From Frondihabitans sp. Leaf304 (GTDB lineage: Bacteria; Actinomycetota; Actinomycetes; Actinomycetales; Microbacteriaceae), in assembly GCF_001423105.1 (NCBI RefSeq), contig NZ_LMNV01000003.1:130120-194119 (forward strand): a stretch of DNA of 64,000 bases, in the 5' to 3' direction. Shown piece after piece: positions 25,133 to 34,277 of this stretch (its first letter is position 1; each line of letters opens with the position of its first letter). The notes below the pieces were generated by a model. That model made no database searches. It saw nothing but the letters and a program-made list of their open reading frames with translations, and was not told the DNA's origin. The translations under genes were made by a program, and so were the position numbers.

Positions 25133-27781
25133 ATGACTCGTCCCATGCCCGAGAAGCCCGCCCTCGAAGGCCTCGAGAACGTCTGGGGCCCCGCGTGGGA
25201 GTCCGACGGAACGTACAAATTCGATCGCAGCTCTGCGACCAAAGAGAACGTCTTCTCGATCGACACGCCTCCGCCCACCGCGTCGGGGTCGCTGCACATC
25301 GGCCACGTGTTCAGCTACACGCACACCGACGTCAAGGCGCGCTTCGAGCGCATGCGCGGCAAAAGCGTCTTCTACCCGATGGGCTGGGATGACAACGGGC
25401 TGCCGACCGAGCGCCGCGTGCAAAACTTCTACGGCGTCCGCTGCGACCCGTCACTCCCCTACGACGCCGACTTCACGCCGCCGTTCGAGGGCGGCGACAA
25501 CAAGTCGTCCAAGGCCGCCGACCAGGTGCCTATCTCTCGCCGCAACTTCATCGAGCTCTGCGAGCGCCTGACCGTCGAAGACGAGAAGCAGTTCGAAGAC
25601 GTCTGGCGCAAGCTCGGTCTCTCGGTCGACTGGACCCAGTCGTACCGCACCATCGCGGGCGAGTCGCAGGCCGTCGCCCAGAAGGCGTTCCTCCGCAACG
25701 TCGAACGGGGCGAGGCGTATCAGGCGCAGGCCCCGACGCTGTGGGACGTCACGTTCCGCACCGCCGTCGCCCAGGCCGAGCTCGAAGACAAAGACATGCC
25801 CGGCGCGTACCACACGCTCTCGTTCCACGCCCCGGACGGCAGCGACATCCAGATCAAGACCACCCGACCCGAGCTGCTCCCCGCCTGCGTCGCCCTCGTC
25901 GCGCACCCCGACGACGAGCGCTACCAGGCCCTCTTCGGCACGACCGTCCGCACTCCCCTCTTCGACGTCGAGGTGCCGGTGCTCGCGCACCACCTGGCTC
26001 AGAAAGACAAGGGCTCCGGCATCGCGATGATCTGCACGTTCGGCGACACGACCGACGTCATCTGGTGGCGTGAACTCGACCTGCCGAACCGCTCAGTGCT
26101 CGGCTTCGACGGCCGGTTCATCAGCGAGGCACCGTCGGCGATCACGAGCGAGGCGGGTCTCGCCGCCTACGGCGAACTCGCCGGCAAGACCGTCTTCAGC
26201 GCCAAAGCCGCTATCGTGTCGCTCCTCCAAGAGTCGGGCGAGCTGACCGGTGAGATCGAGAAGATCACCCACCCCGTCAAGTTCTTCGAGAAGGGCGACA
26301 AGCCCCTCGAGATCGTCTCGACCCGCCAGTGGTACATCGTCAACGGCGCCCGCGACGAAGAACTCCGGTCGACGCTGCTGAAGCGCGGCGAAGAGGTCTC
26401 GTTCCATCCCGACTTCATGCGCGTCCGCTACGAGAACTGGGTGAAGGGCCTCTCGGGCGACTGGCTGATCTCGCGTCAGCGCTTCTTCGGCGTGCCGATC
26501 CCGGTCTGGTACCCGCTCGACTCCGACGGCAACCCCGTCTTCGATCAGCCCATCGTGCCGACCGAGGCGCAGTTGCCCGTTGACCCGTCGTCCGATGCCG
26601 CTCCCGGCTACGACGAGTCTCAGCGCGGGGTTCCCGGCGGCTTCCAGGGCGAGGTCGACGTGATGGACACCTGGGCCACCTCGTCGCTCACCCCGCAGCT
26701 CGCGGGTAAGTGGGAGACCGACCCCGAGCTCTTCGACCTCGTCTTCCCGTACTCCCTCCGCCCGCAGGGGCAGGACATCATCCGCACCTGGCTGTTCTCC
26801 ACGATGCTCCGGGCGCAGCTCGAGGGCGACACCGTGCCGTGGAAGAACGCCTCCATCTCGGGCTTCATCGTCGACCCCGACCGCAAGAAGATGTCGAAGT
26901 CGAAGGGCAACGTCGTCACCCCGGCCGCGATGCTCGACGACCATGGCTCCGACGCGGTCCGCTACTGGGCCGCCTCGTCGCGCCTCGGCACCGACGCGGC
27001 CTTCGATCCGCAGAACCCCAAGCAGATCAAGGTCGGTCGACGTCTGGCGATCAAGGTGCTGAACGCCGCCAAGTTCGTCTACTCGTTTCCCGAGCCCGTC
27101 GAAGGCGCGAGCGTCACCGAGCCCCTCGACCTCGACCTCCTGGCGAACTTCGCCCGCGTGATCGAGGCCGCGACCGACGCCCTCGAGAACTACGACCACG
27201 CCAAGGCGCTCGAAGGTACCGAGAAGTTCTTCTGGACCTTCTGCGACGACTACCTCGAACTCGTCAAGGAGCGCGCCTACGGCTCTGCCTCTAACGAAGG
27301 CGCAGGATCCGACGGCGCCGCCTCGGCAGGCGGCCAGGCTTCCGCGGTGCTCGCGCTCCGCACTACGGTCGACGGCCTGCTGCGGCTTCTCGCTCCCTAC
27401 CTCCCCTTCGCCACCGAGGAGGTCTGGTCGTGGACGCACGACTCGTCGATCCACACGGCTCCGTGGCCCACGGTCGCCGAGCTCGCGGAGGTCGGCGAGA
27501 TCGTGGCTCCCACCGGTCTGCTCGAGCTCGTGGGCGAGGCGCTCATCTCCATCCGTCGCGCCAAGACCGATGCCAAGGCGTCGCAGAAGACTCCCGTCAC
27601 GTCGGCTGTGGTGGTGGCTCCCGCCGATTCGCTCGAGCTGCTCCGCACGGCTGCCGCCGACCTGTCAGCGGTGGGCCGTATCGAGTCGCTCACGTTCGAG
27701 GCGGGCGACGCTCTGGCCGTCAGCGACATCGTGCTCGCCGAGCAGCCGGCAGCCCCCGCGGCCCCGGCGACGGGCGCCTGA
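25133..27781 (+). CDS. valS: Valyl-tRNA synthetase
   Basis: This 882-residue class I synthetase charges tRNA-Val. HIGH lies at residues 55-58 (GSLHIGHVFS), KMSKS near residue 587 (KKMSKSKGNVV), with the editing domain between them and the anticodon-binding domain near residues 690-830. The usual long C-terminal coiled coil is short or missing, as in other actinobacterial forms with DNGLPTERRVQ. AAGGAG precedes the ATG by 7 nt; a GTAAACT box at 25056 fits a leadered promoter. Confidence 0.97.
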   Translation: MTRPMPEKPALEGLENVWGPAWESDGTYKFDRSSATKENVFSIDTPPPTASGSLHIGHVFSYTHTDVKARFERMRGKSVFYPMGWDDNGLPTERRVQNFYGVRCDPSLPYDADFTPPFEGGDNKSSKAADQVPISRRNFIELCERLTVEDEKQFEDVWRKLGLSVDWTQSYRTIAGESQAVAQKAFLRNVERGEAYQAQAPTLWDVTFRTAVAQAELEDKDMPGAYHTLSFHAPDGSDIQIKTTRPELLPACVALVAHPDDERYQALFGTTVRTPLFDVEVPVLAHHLAQKDKGSGIAMICTFGDTTDVIWWRELDLPNRSVLGFDGRFISEAPSAITSEAGLAAYGELAGKTVFSAKAAIVSLLQESGELTGEIEKITHPVKFFEKGDKPLEIVSTRQWYIVNGARDEELRSTLLKRGEEVSFHPDFMRVRYENWVKGLSGDWLISRQRFFGVPIPVWYPLDSDGNPVFDQPIVPTEAQLPVDPSSDAAPGYDESQRGVPGGFQGEVDVMDTWATSSLTPQLAGKWETDPELFDLVFPYSLRPQGQDIIRTWLFSTMLRAQLEGDTVPWKNASISGFIVDPDRKKMSKSKGNVVTPAAMLDDHGSDAVRYWAASSRLGTDAAFDPQNPKQIKVGRRLAIKVLNAAKFVYSFPEPVEGASVTEPLDLDLLANFARVIEAATDALENYDHAKALEGTEKFFWTFCDDYLELVKERAYGSASNEGAGSDGAASAGGQASAVLALRTTVDGLLRLLAPYLPFATEEVWSWTHDSSIHTAPWPTVAELAEVGEIVAPTGLLELVGEALISIRRAKTDAKASQKTPVTSAVVVAPADSLELLRTAAADLSAVGRIESLTFEAGDALAVSDIVLAEQPAAPAAPATGA

Positions 27782-28032
27782 TGCAACTCGGAACGCGCTG
27801 GTCGGTCGGGGGCCAGACCCCCGACCGCCTTCCGGCCGCCGTCGTTGCGGCCGTCACTCAGGTCGAGCGCGAGCTCGCCGAGCAGGGTGTTGACGCCGCG
27901 ACCTGGCGCTGGACACTGACCTGGCTCGAACGCAAGCCGGTCGTCGAGCTCGACGACGGCACCACGATCCGCTACGACGCGGTGGCCGACACGGCGTCCA
28001 TCCACGAGCCGGTCGACGGCGAAGAGGAATAA
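27781..28032 (+). CDS. Small conserved protein downstream of valS
   Basis: This 83-residue protein begins MQLGTRWSVGG and contains a helix (VAAVTQVERELAEQ), WRWTLTWLERKP and an acidic end. It overlaps the valS stop by one base (TGATG), which predicts coupled translation. Similar small genes follow valS in related actinobacteria, as far as I can recall, but no function is known to me. Confidence 0.8.
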   Translation: MQLGTRWSVGGQTPDRLPAAVVAAVTQVERELAEQGVDAATWRWTLTWLERKPVVELDDGTTIRYDAVADTASIHEPVDGEEE

Positions 28033-28047
28033 CCGCTCGTACCGAAC

Positions 28048-28869
28048 CTAGGCGCGCGCGATCAGCTCGCCGTGCGGCATCGCAAAGAAACCGTCGGGGG
28101 CATCGCGCCACGCCAACCACGCCTGCGAGATCGCGTGGAGGTCGAGATCGGTGGCGGCCCGCTTCTCGATGGCGTCGGCGTAGAACGCCGATTCGAGTGC
28201 CCGCACCGACCAGCTGTCGCCCCACCATGTGCGCTCCTCGTCCGACGAGAAGCACCAGATCGACGCCGACGACACGAGGTCGTTCAGACCCGCCTCGAGA
28301 GCCCAGCTCTTCAGGTGCCGACCGGCGTCCGGCTCGCCGCCGTTGCCGCGGTGCACGAGCTGATACACGGTCATCCAGTGGTCGAGACCGGGGTTCTCCG
28401 GGGCCCAGATCGTTCCGCGGTAGTCGACGTCGCGGGCCGCGACGATGCCACCGGGCTTGGCGACGCGGCGCATCTCGACGAGTGCGGCCACCGGGTCGGC
28501 CACGTGCTGAAGCACCTGGTGCGCGTGCACGATGTCGAAGGTGTCGTCGGCGTAGGGCAGCGAGTAGAGGTCGGCGGTCTCGAACGTGACCGTGTCCATC
28601 CCCTTCGACGCGGCCAGCTCCGACGCCTGCTCGACGATGGTGGGCGCAGAGTCGATGCCGATGACGCGACCGGGCGCGAGCCGCTCTGCGAAGTCGACGG
28701 TGATGGTGCCGGGCCCCGCGCCGACGTCGAGAAGCGACAGCCCCGGAGCGAGATGCGGAAGCAGGTAGGCGGCCGAGTTCTCGACCGTTCGCCAGCTGTG
28801 ACTCCGGAGCACGCTCTCGTGGTGGCCGTGCGTGTATTTCGCGTCGGTGGGCTTCTGTTCCGGTGACAT
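28048..28869 (-). CDS. SAM-dependent class I methyltransferase
   Basis: This 273-residue enzyme has motif I LLDVGAGPGTITVDF (about residues 45-60), motif II-like VIGIDSAP, and HQVLQHVADPVAALVEMRRV, as in the UbiE/Methyltransf_11 group. Substrate unknown. The start has a TAGCGT box 6 nt upstream and no ribosome site. It is divergent from the M3 peptidase gene 43 bp away and converges with the small gene after valS with only 15 bp between. Confidence 0.9.
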   Translation of the reverse strand: MSPEQKPTDAKYTHGHHESVLRSHSWRTVENSAAYLLPHLAPGLSLLDVGAGPGTITVDFAERLAPGRVIGIDSAPTIVEQASELAASKGMDTVTFETADLYSLPYADDTFDIVHAHQVLQHVADPVAALVEMRRVAKPGGIVAARDVDYRGTIWAPENPGLDHWMTVYQLVHRGNGGEPDAGRHLKSWALEAGLNDLVSSASIWCFSSDEERTWWGDSWSVRALESAFYADAIEKRAATDLDLHAISQAWLAWRDAPDGFFAMPHGELIARA

Positions 28870-28875
28870 GGCCCC

Positions 28876-28906
28876 ACGCTAGCGCGAGAAGACAGCGCAA
28901 TAGGCT
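28876..28906. promoter_or_regulatory. Back-to-back leaderless promoters
   Basis: On the reverse strand TAGCGT (complement of 28876-28881) lies 6 nt before the methyltransferase ATG. On the forward strand TAGGCT (28901-28906) lies 6 nt before the peptidase ATG. The two -35 regions must overlap, so the genes probably compete for polymerase. Confidence 0.55.
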
Positions 28907-28912
28907 GGCCTG

Positions 28913-30982
28913 ATGACGAACCCGTTCTTTGAACCGAGCACGCTTCCCTACGCACTGCCGCCTTTCGACCGGATCTCCGACGCCGATTACGCCCCCGCGT
29001 TCGAGCGAGGTCTCGCCGAGCAGCTGGCCGAGATCGAGGCCATAGCCGAGGATCCGCGGCCGGCCACCTTCGACAACACGGTCATCCCGCTTCAGCGCAG
29101 CGGCCAACTCCTCTCCCGGGTGGAGCACGTCTTCTTCAACAAGTCGTCGAGCGATTCGAACGACCTTGCGAGTGCCCTTGAGATGGAGCTCGCTCCCCAG
29201 CTCGCCGCCCACTCCGACGCGATCCGTCTCGACCCGCGACTCTTCGCTCGCATCCAGGCGGTGTACGACGATCTGGGCACCAGTGCCACCGCCCACCTGA
29301 CCCCGGAGGAGGTCTACCTGGTCGAGCGCCTCCACTCCGACTTCAGCCGTGCCGGAGCCGGCCTCGGCGACGACGACAAGCAGCGCCTTCGCGACCTCAA
29401 CTCCGAACTCTCGACTCTGACCACGCGCTTCGAGAAGAACCTCCTCGCCGACACCAACGAGCTGGCCATCACCGTCGACGACGTCGCTGAGCTCGACGGG
29501 CTGTCGAGCGACACGATCGCCTCGCTCGCCGCGGCGGCCACCGAGAGAGGCCTCGAGGGCGGATACCTGATTGCGCTGACCCTGTTCACCGGCCATCCCC
29601 TGCTCGCGTCACTCACGAATCGCGACCTCCGCGAGCGCATCATGACCGCCTCTCGATCGCGGGGCAGCCGCGGCGGCGAGCACGACAACCGGCAGGTGCT
29701 CCTCGACATCGTCCGGCTTCGTGCCGAGCGGGCCGCGCTCCTCGGGTTCCCGTCGCACGCCGCCTACGTCACGGCGGGCCAGACCGCCGGCTCGCCGGAG
29801 GCCGTCCGCGACCTGCTGGGGCGGCTCGCACCCCCGGCGGCGCGAAACGCCCGAGCCGAGCAGGACGATCTCGCGCGGGTGGCCGCGTTGGATCCTGCGT
29901 TCCCGGAACGCGCCGAGATCGCCGCGCACGACTGGGCCTACTACACCGAGAAGGTGCGCTCCGAGAAGTACGACTTCGACGCTTCGGCCATGCGACCGTA
30001 CTTCGAGGCCGACCGGGTGCTGCGCGACGGCGTGTTTTACGCCGCGACGCAGCTGTACGGTCTGCGCTTCGAGGAGCGCCGCGACCTGATGCCCTATCAC
30101 CCGGAGGCCCGGGTCTTCGAGGTATCTGACGACGACGGCTCCCCCGTCGGCCTCTTCGTGCTCGACCTCTACACGCGCGACTCGAAGCGCGGCGGGGCCT
30201 GGATGAACCCGCTCGTGTCGGAGTCGGCGCTGCTCGGCCACCTGCCGGTCGTCGTCAACAACCTCAACGTCGCTAAGCCGCCGGCCGGGTCGCCGACGCT
30301 GCTGACGCTCGACGAGGTGACGACGATGTTCCACGAATTCGGGCACGCCCTGCACGGGCTCGTCGCTCGGGTGACCTACCCGTACTTCTCGGGCACCAAC
30401 GTCTTCCGCGACTTCGTCGAGTTCCCGAGCCAGGTCAACGAGATGTGGCTGCTCTGGCCGGAGGTGCTCGGACACTACGCGTTCCACTTCGAGACGGGTG
30501 AGCCCATGCCCGCCGAGCTCGTCGATCGGCTCACCGCCTCCGAAGGGTTCAATCAGGGCTTCGAGACGAGCGAGTACCTCGCGGCGACGCTCCTCGACCA
30601 GGCCTGGCATGCGCTGACCGTCGACGAGGCCGCGGGCCTCACGAGCGTCGATGACGTGGCGGTCTTCGAGGCGTCTGCCCTGGCAGCCGTCGGCCTCGAC
30701 AACCCGGCCGTGCCCACCCGGTACTCGAGCACCTACTTCGCGCACACCTTCTCGGGTGGCTACGACGCCGGCTACTACTCGTACATTTGGAGCGAGGTGC
30801 TCGACGCCGACACCGTCGAGTGGTTCGCCGAGAACGGCGGGCTGACCCGGGCGAACGGCGATCGCTTCCGGTCGCGACTGCTGAGCGTGGGCGGATCGAA
30901 GGATCCCCTGGCGGCCTACCGCGACTTCCGCGGACGAGACGCCGCCGTCGAGCCCCTCCTCGTGCGCCGCCGTCTGCAGTAG
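28913..30982 (+). CDS. dcp: M3 family zinc peptidase (peptidyl-dipeptidase Dcp-like)
   Basis: This 689-residue cytoplasmic metallopeptidase carries the zinc motif HEFGH near residues 473-477 (TMFHEFGHALHGL), with the third ligand region FVEFPSQVNEMW about 25 residues on. The length and N-terminus (NPFFEPSTLPYALPPFD) fit Dcp/oligopeptidase A, which cut short peptides. It is alone in its transcription unit, with a strong terminator after it. Confidence 0.95.
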   Translation: MTNPFFEPSTLPYALPPFDRISDADYAPAFERGLAEQLAEIEAIAEDPRPATFDNTVIPLQRSGQLLSRVEHVFFNKSSSDSNDLASALEMELAPQLAAHSDAIRLDPRLFARIQAVYDDLGTSATAHLTPEEVYLVERLHSDFSRAGAGLGDDDKQRLRDLNSELSTLTTRFEKNLLADTNELAITVDDVAELDGLSSDTIASLAAAATERGLEGGYLIALTLFTGHPLLASLTNRDLRERIMTASRSRGSRGGEHDNRQVLLDIVRLRAERAALLGFPSHAAYVTAGQTAGSPEAVRDLLGRLAPPAARNARAEQDDLARVAALDPAFPERAEIAAHDWAYYTEKVRSEKYDFDASAMRPYFEADRVLRDGVFYAATQLYGLRFEERRDLMPYHPEARVFEVSDDDGSPVGLFVLDLYTRDSKRGGAWMNPLVSESALLGHLPVVVNNLNVAKPPAGSPTLLTLDEVTTMFHEFGHALHGLVARVTYPYFSGTNVFRDFVEFPSQVNEMWLLWPEVLGHYAFHFETGEPMPAELVDRLTASEGFNQGFETSEYLAATLLDQAWHALTVDEAAGLTSVDDVAVFEASALAAVGLDNPAVPTRYSSTYFAHTFSGGYDAGYYSYIWSEVLDADTVEWFAENGGLTRANGDRFRSRLLSVGGSKDPLAAYRDFRGRDAAVEPLLVRRRLQ

Positions 30983-30996
30983 CGCCGTCTCGACGA

Positions 30997-31034
30997 CGGA
31001 GGCCCCCGCACCCTCTCGGGTGCGGGGGCCTCCG
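30997..31034. terminator. Bidirectional terminator between dcp and clpX
   Basis: A perfect 17-bp stem (CGGAGGCCCCCGCACCC) closes a TCTC tetraloop between two converging genes. Confidence 0.9.
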
Positions 31035-31055
31035 TTACCGGCGGGCCTCTGCGGT

Positions 31056-32333
31056 CTAGGCGCTCTTCTCGGCGCGCTCGATCACCCGCGGAACGATGGT
31101 CGGCGCGGCGTTCTCGAGCACGGACGCCTTAGTGACGACGACCCCGCCCACGTTGTCGTCGGACGGCACATCGAACATGATCGGCCCGAGCACTTCTTCC
31201 ATGATCGCGCGGAGACCGCGAGCACCGGTCTGACGGACCACCGCGAGGTCGGCAATGGCCTCGAGGGCCTCTGGCTCGAAGTCGAGCTCGACGCCGTCGA
31301 TCTCGAACATGCGCTGATACTGGCGGACAAGGGCGTTTTTCGGCTTGGTCAGGATCTCCATCAGAGCCTCCTGGTCGAGCTGCGACACCGTCGTGACGAC
31401 AGGAAGGCGACCGATGAACTCGGGGATCAGGCCGAACTTGTGCAGGTCTTCGGGGAGCACCTCGCTGAAGAGGTTGACGTCGTTGCCCTTCTCATACAGA
31501 GGGGCGCCGAAGCCGATGCCGCGCTTGCCTGCTCGCGACGAGATGATCTCTTCGAGACCGGCGAAGGCGCCGGCCACAATGAAGAGGACGTTCGTCGTGT
31601 CGATCTGGATGAACTCCTGGTGGGGGTGCTTTCGCCCACCCTGGGGCGGCACTGACGCGACAGTGCCCTCAAGGATCTTGAGGAGCGCCTGCTGCACGCC
31701 CTCCCCCGAGACATCGCGCGTGATCGACGGGTTTTCGGCCTTGCGGGCGATCTTGTCGACCTCGTCGATGTAGATGATGCCGGTCTCGGCCCGCTTGACG
31801 TCGTAGTCGGCGGCCTGGATCAGCTTGAGCAGAATGTTCTCGACGTCTTCACCGACGTAACCCGCCTCAGTCAGGGCCGTGGCATCGGCGACAGCGAACG
31901 GGACGTTGAGTCGTTTTGCCAGGGTCTGAGCGAGATAGGTCTTGCCGCACCCGGTCGGGCCGATCAGCAGAATGTTCGACTTGGCGATCTCGATGTCGTC
32001 GCCCAGGGAGTCGGCCGACGTGAGCGTGTTCATCGACCGGATGCGCTTGTAGTGGTTGTAGACGGCGACCGAGAGAGCCCGCTTGGCCGGCGTCTGCCCG
32101 ATCACATACTCTTCGAGGAAGTCGTAGATCTCGCGCGGCTTCGGCAGGTCGAACTCGCTCGAGGGCTCTTCGCCCGCTTCGGCGAGGCGCTCCTCGATGA
32201 TCTCGTTGCACAGCTCGACGCACTCGTCGCAGATGTAGACCCCCGGGCCCGCGATGAGCTGCTGAACCTGCTTCTGGCTCTTGCCGCAGAACGAGCACTT
32301 GAGCAGGTCGGCACTTTCACCAATGCGTGCCAT
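31056..32333 (-). CDS. clpX: ATP-dependent Clp protease ATP-binding subunit ClpX
   Basis: This 425-residue AAA+ unfoldase feeds substrates to ClpP. The N-terminal zinc domain has C13, C16, C35 and C38; Walker A is GPTGCGKT near residue 120; Walker B is [11 protein letters not shown]. Start at 32333 with GGGAGG about 8 nt upstream; upstream codons in frame are not family-like. It lies after clpP1-clpP2 but behind a hairpin, so it probably has its own promoter as well. Confidence 0.98.
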   Translation of the reverse strand: MARIGESADLLKCSFCGKSQKQVQQLIAGPGVYICDECVELCNEIIEERLAEAGEEPSSEFDLPKPREIYDFLEEYVIGQTPAKRALSVAVYNHYKRIRSMNTLTSADSLGDDIEIAKSNILLIGPTGCGKTYLAQTLAKRLNVPFAVADATALTEAGYVGEDVENILLKLIQAADYDVKRAETGIIYIDEVDKIARKAENPSITRDVSGEGVQQALLKILEGTVASVPPQGGRKHPHQEFIQIDTTNVLFIVAGAFAGLEEIISSRAGKRGIGFGAPLYEKGNDVNLFSEVLPEDLHKFGLIPEFIGRLPVVTTVSQLDQEALMEILTKPKNALVRQYQRMFEIDGVELDFEPEALEAIADLAVVRQTGARGLRAIMEEVLGPIMFDVPSDDNVGGVVVTKASVLENAAPTIVPRVIERAEKSA

Positions 32334-32542
32334 GCTCGGCCTCCCTAACACTTCTGTGGCCATAAAGGCCTCGAGTGACCTGACGGTCTTCGTTGAACGA
32401 GCCTAACCCGAACCCCCGACACCCGCGTGACCACGACGCCGGAATCGCCGGAGCGGGCGACCATCTCTAATTCGGCACCGGGGTCGTAAACGCTTGGACC
32501 AGGATCCTGCGCTTCGCCGCTCGCTCCCCGCCGGTACAGCGA

Positions 32543-32571
32543 AGGCCCCGGGCCGCACGGGCCCGGGGCCT
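32543..32571 (-). terminator. Terminator or attenuator between clpP2 and clpX
   Basis: A 12-bp stem (AGGCCCCGGGCC) with a 5-nt loop begins about 22 nt after the clpP2 stop. Confidence 0.75.
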
Positions 32572-32593
32572 CCGGTGGTGATTCTGGCCCGCG

Positions 32594-33262
32594 CTACTTG
32601 GTGAGCGCGAGGTTCTTGCGCGAGGTGAGCACCTGGTCGATCAGACCGTACTCGAGAGCCTCGGGGGCGCCCAGGATATTGTCGCGCTCGATGTCGCGGT
32701 TGACCTGCTCGGGCGTCTTGTTGGAGTGCTTCGACAGCGTCTCTTCGAGCCAGGTGCGCATACGGAGCACCTCAGCTGCCTGGATCTCGATGTCGGACGC
32801 CTGGCCGCCACCCGAACCGCCGGTGGCGGGCTGGTGGATGAGGACGCGGGCGTTCGGCAGGGCGAGACGCTTGCCGGGGGTTCCGGCAGCGAGCAGCACG
32901 GCCGCAGCCGAAGCCGCCTGACCGAGGCAGACCGTCTGGATGTCAGGACGGATGTACTGCATCGTGTCGTAGATGGCCGTCATGGCCGTGAACGAGCCAC
33001 CGGGCGAGTTGATGTACAGCGTGATGTCGCGGTCGGGGTCCATCGACTCGAGCACGAGCAACTGAGCCATGACGTCGTCGGCCGACGCGTCGTCGACCTG
33101 CACGCCGAGAAAGACGATGCGGTCTTCGAAGAGCTTGGCGTAGGGGTCTTGACGCTTGTAGCCGTAGGCCGTGCGCTCCTCGAAGCTGGGCAGGACGTAG
33201 CGCGAGCTCGGGGTCTCAGCGCGCTCGAACCGGCCCGCTCCACCCATCATTGGCAGTTCCAT
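32594..33262 (-). CDS. clpP2: ATP-dependent Clp protease proteolytic subunit ClpP2
   Basis: This 222-residue serine protease subunit has the catalytic S118 ([10 protein letters not shown]), H143 ([10 protein letters not shown]) and the Asp near residue 190. Actinobacteria need two different ClpP rings; this longer one, with the N-terminal extension, corresponds to ClpP2. It lies 28 nt after clpP1 on the same strand. Confidence 0.97.
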   Translation of the reverse strand: MELPMMGGAGRFERAETPSSRYVLPSFEERTAYGYKRQDPYAKLFEDRIVFLGVQVDDASADDVMAQLLVLESMDPDRDITLYINSPGGSFTAMTAIYDTMQYIRPDIQTVCLGQAASAAAVLLAAGTPGKRLALPNARVLIHQPATGGSGGGQASDIEIQAAEVLRMRTWLEETLSKHSNKTPEQVNRDIERDNILGAPEALEYGLIDQVLTSRKNLALTK

Positions 33263-33290
33263 GTCTGTTCCTTACTGGTGTGAGGGGGAG

Positions 33291-33878
33291 TTATTCCTGA
33301 TCGGTTCCGGCGCCGCCGATGACGTCGGAGGCCGAGGAACGGATGTGGTCGACGAAGCCGTACTCGAGGGCCTCCTGCGCGGTGAACCAGCGGTCGCGGT
33401 CGCCGTCTTCGTTGACCTGCTCGACCGTCTTGCCGGTCTGGGCAGCCGTGATCTCGGCGAGGCGCTGCTTCATCGAGAGGATGAGCTGAGCCTGCGTCTG
33501 GATGTCGGACGAGGTTCCCCCGAAACCGCCGTGCGGCTGGTGGAGGAGCACGCGGGCGTTGGGCGTGATGTAGCGCTTGCCCTTGGTGCCGGCCGTGAGC
33601 AGCAGCTGCCCCATCGACGCGGCCATGCCGATGCCGACGGTGACGATGTCGTTCGGCACGAACTCCATGGCGTCGTAGATCGCCATGCCGGCAGTGATCG
33701 ACCCGCCGGGCGAGTTGATGTACAGGTAGATGTCTTTTTCGCTGTCTTCGGCCGCGAGCAGGAGAAGCTTGGCAGCGATCTCGTTGGCGTTGTCGTCACG
33801 CACCTCCGAGCCGAGCCAGATGATGCGGTCTTTGAGAAGTCGGTCAAAAACACTGTTGGGCAGTGTTACGTCGGCCAT
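33291..33878 (-). CDS. clpP1: ATP-dependent Clp protease proteolytic subunit ClpP1
   Basis: This 195-residue subunit has catalytic S88 ([10 protein letters not shown]) and H113 ([12 protein letters not shown]). It forms the mixed ClpP1P2 tetradecamer with the next gene. The ATG at 33878 has GGGAGC 6 nt upstream; an in-frame ATG 10 codons earlier lacks a site. Confidence 0.97.
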   Translation of the reverse strand: MADVTLPNSVFDRLLKDRIIWLGSEVRDDNANEIAAKLLLLAAEDSEKDIYLYINSPGGSITAGMAIYDAMEFVPNDIVTVGIGMAASMGQLLLTAGTKGKRYITPNARVLLHQPHGGFGGTSSDIQTQAQLILSMKQRLAEITAAQTGKTVEQVNEDGDRDRWFTAQEALEYGFVDHIRSSASDVIGGAGTDQE

Positions 33879-34070
33879 GTGGTGCTCCCATTCAGTTGTC
33901 GCTTGCATACGAACTTAGGGGGTGTAACGCGCGGTTTCCGGGGTGTTCGCCCACGGCTGTATTGATTGCGCGGATTCCCGTCGCGGTGCCGGACCTCGAC
34001 AAGCTCGGTCGCCCGGCACTGCGACGGAAATCCGCGCCTATCTCTTGCGTGGTTCCCCGGCGGGGGCTCT

Positions 34071-34157
34071 CCCGAATTTGAAGAAGAAACGTGCCGCCGG
34101 GAACGAAGACATCAGGATCCGACGGGGTCGGGTTCGAGAATTTCCTTCAAATTCGGG
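34071..34157. repeat. palindromic element, family 1, copy b (reverse)
   Basis: Ends CCGAATTTGAAG and CTTCAAATTCGG flank a core ATCAGGATCCGACGG. Read on the reverse strand it is CCCGAATTTGAAGGAAAT...CCGTCGGATCCTGAT, a clear relative of the copies at 461 and 48536. It lies in the 399-nt gap (33879-34277) between clpP1 and tig, which holds no gene. Confidence 0.75.
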
Positions 34158-34211
34158 GCGGGGCGGGGCGGGCGGGGCGGGCGGGGCGGGGCCGGGCCGG
34201 GCGGGTCGGGG
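34155..34211 (+). repeat. Guanine-run tract (GGGGC iterations)
   Basis: About 57 nt consist almost only of GGGGC, GGGC and GGGCC units, at least nine separate G runs of three or more. The tract abuts the palindromic element and could form a G-quadruplex on the forward strand. Confidence 0.8.
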
Positions 34212-34225
34212 CGTCCGAGAAACGC

Positions 34226-34260
34226 GAAGAGGGCAGGATCCTCAGGATCCTGCCCTCTTC
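34226..34260. terminator. Terminator after tig
   Basis: A perfect 16-bp stem (GAAGAGGGCAGGATCC) with a TCA loop; GGATCC is present in both arms. The tig stop lies 17 nt upstream on the reverse strand. Confidence 0.9.
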
Positions 34261-34277
34261 GGGAACTTCTCTAGCGA

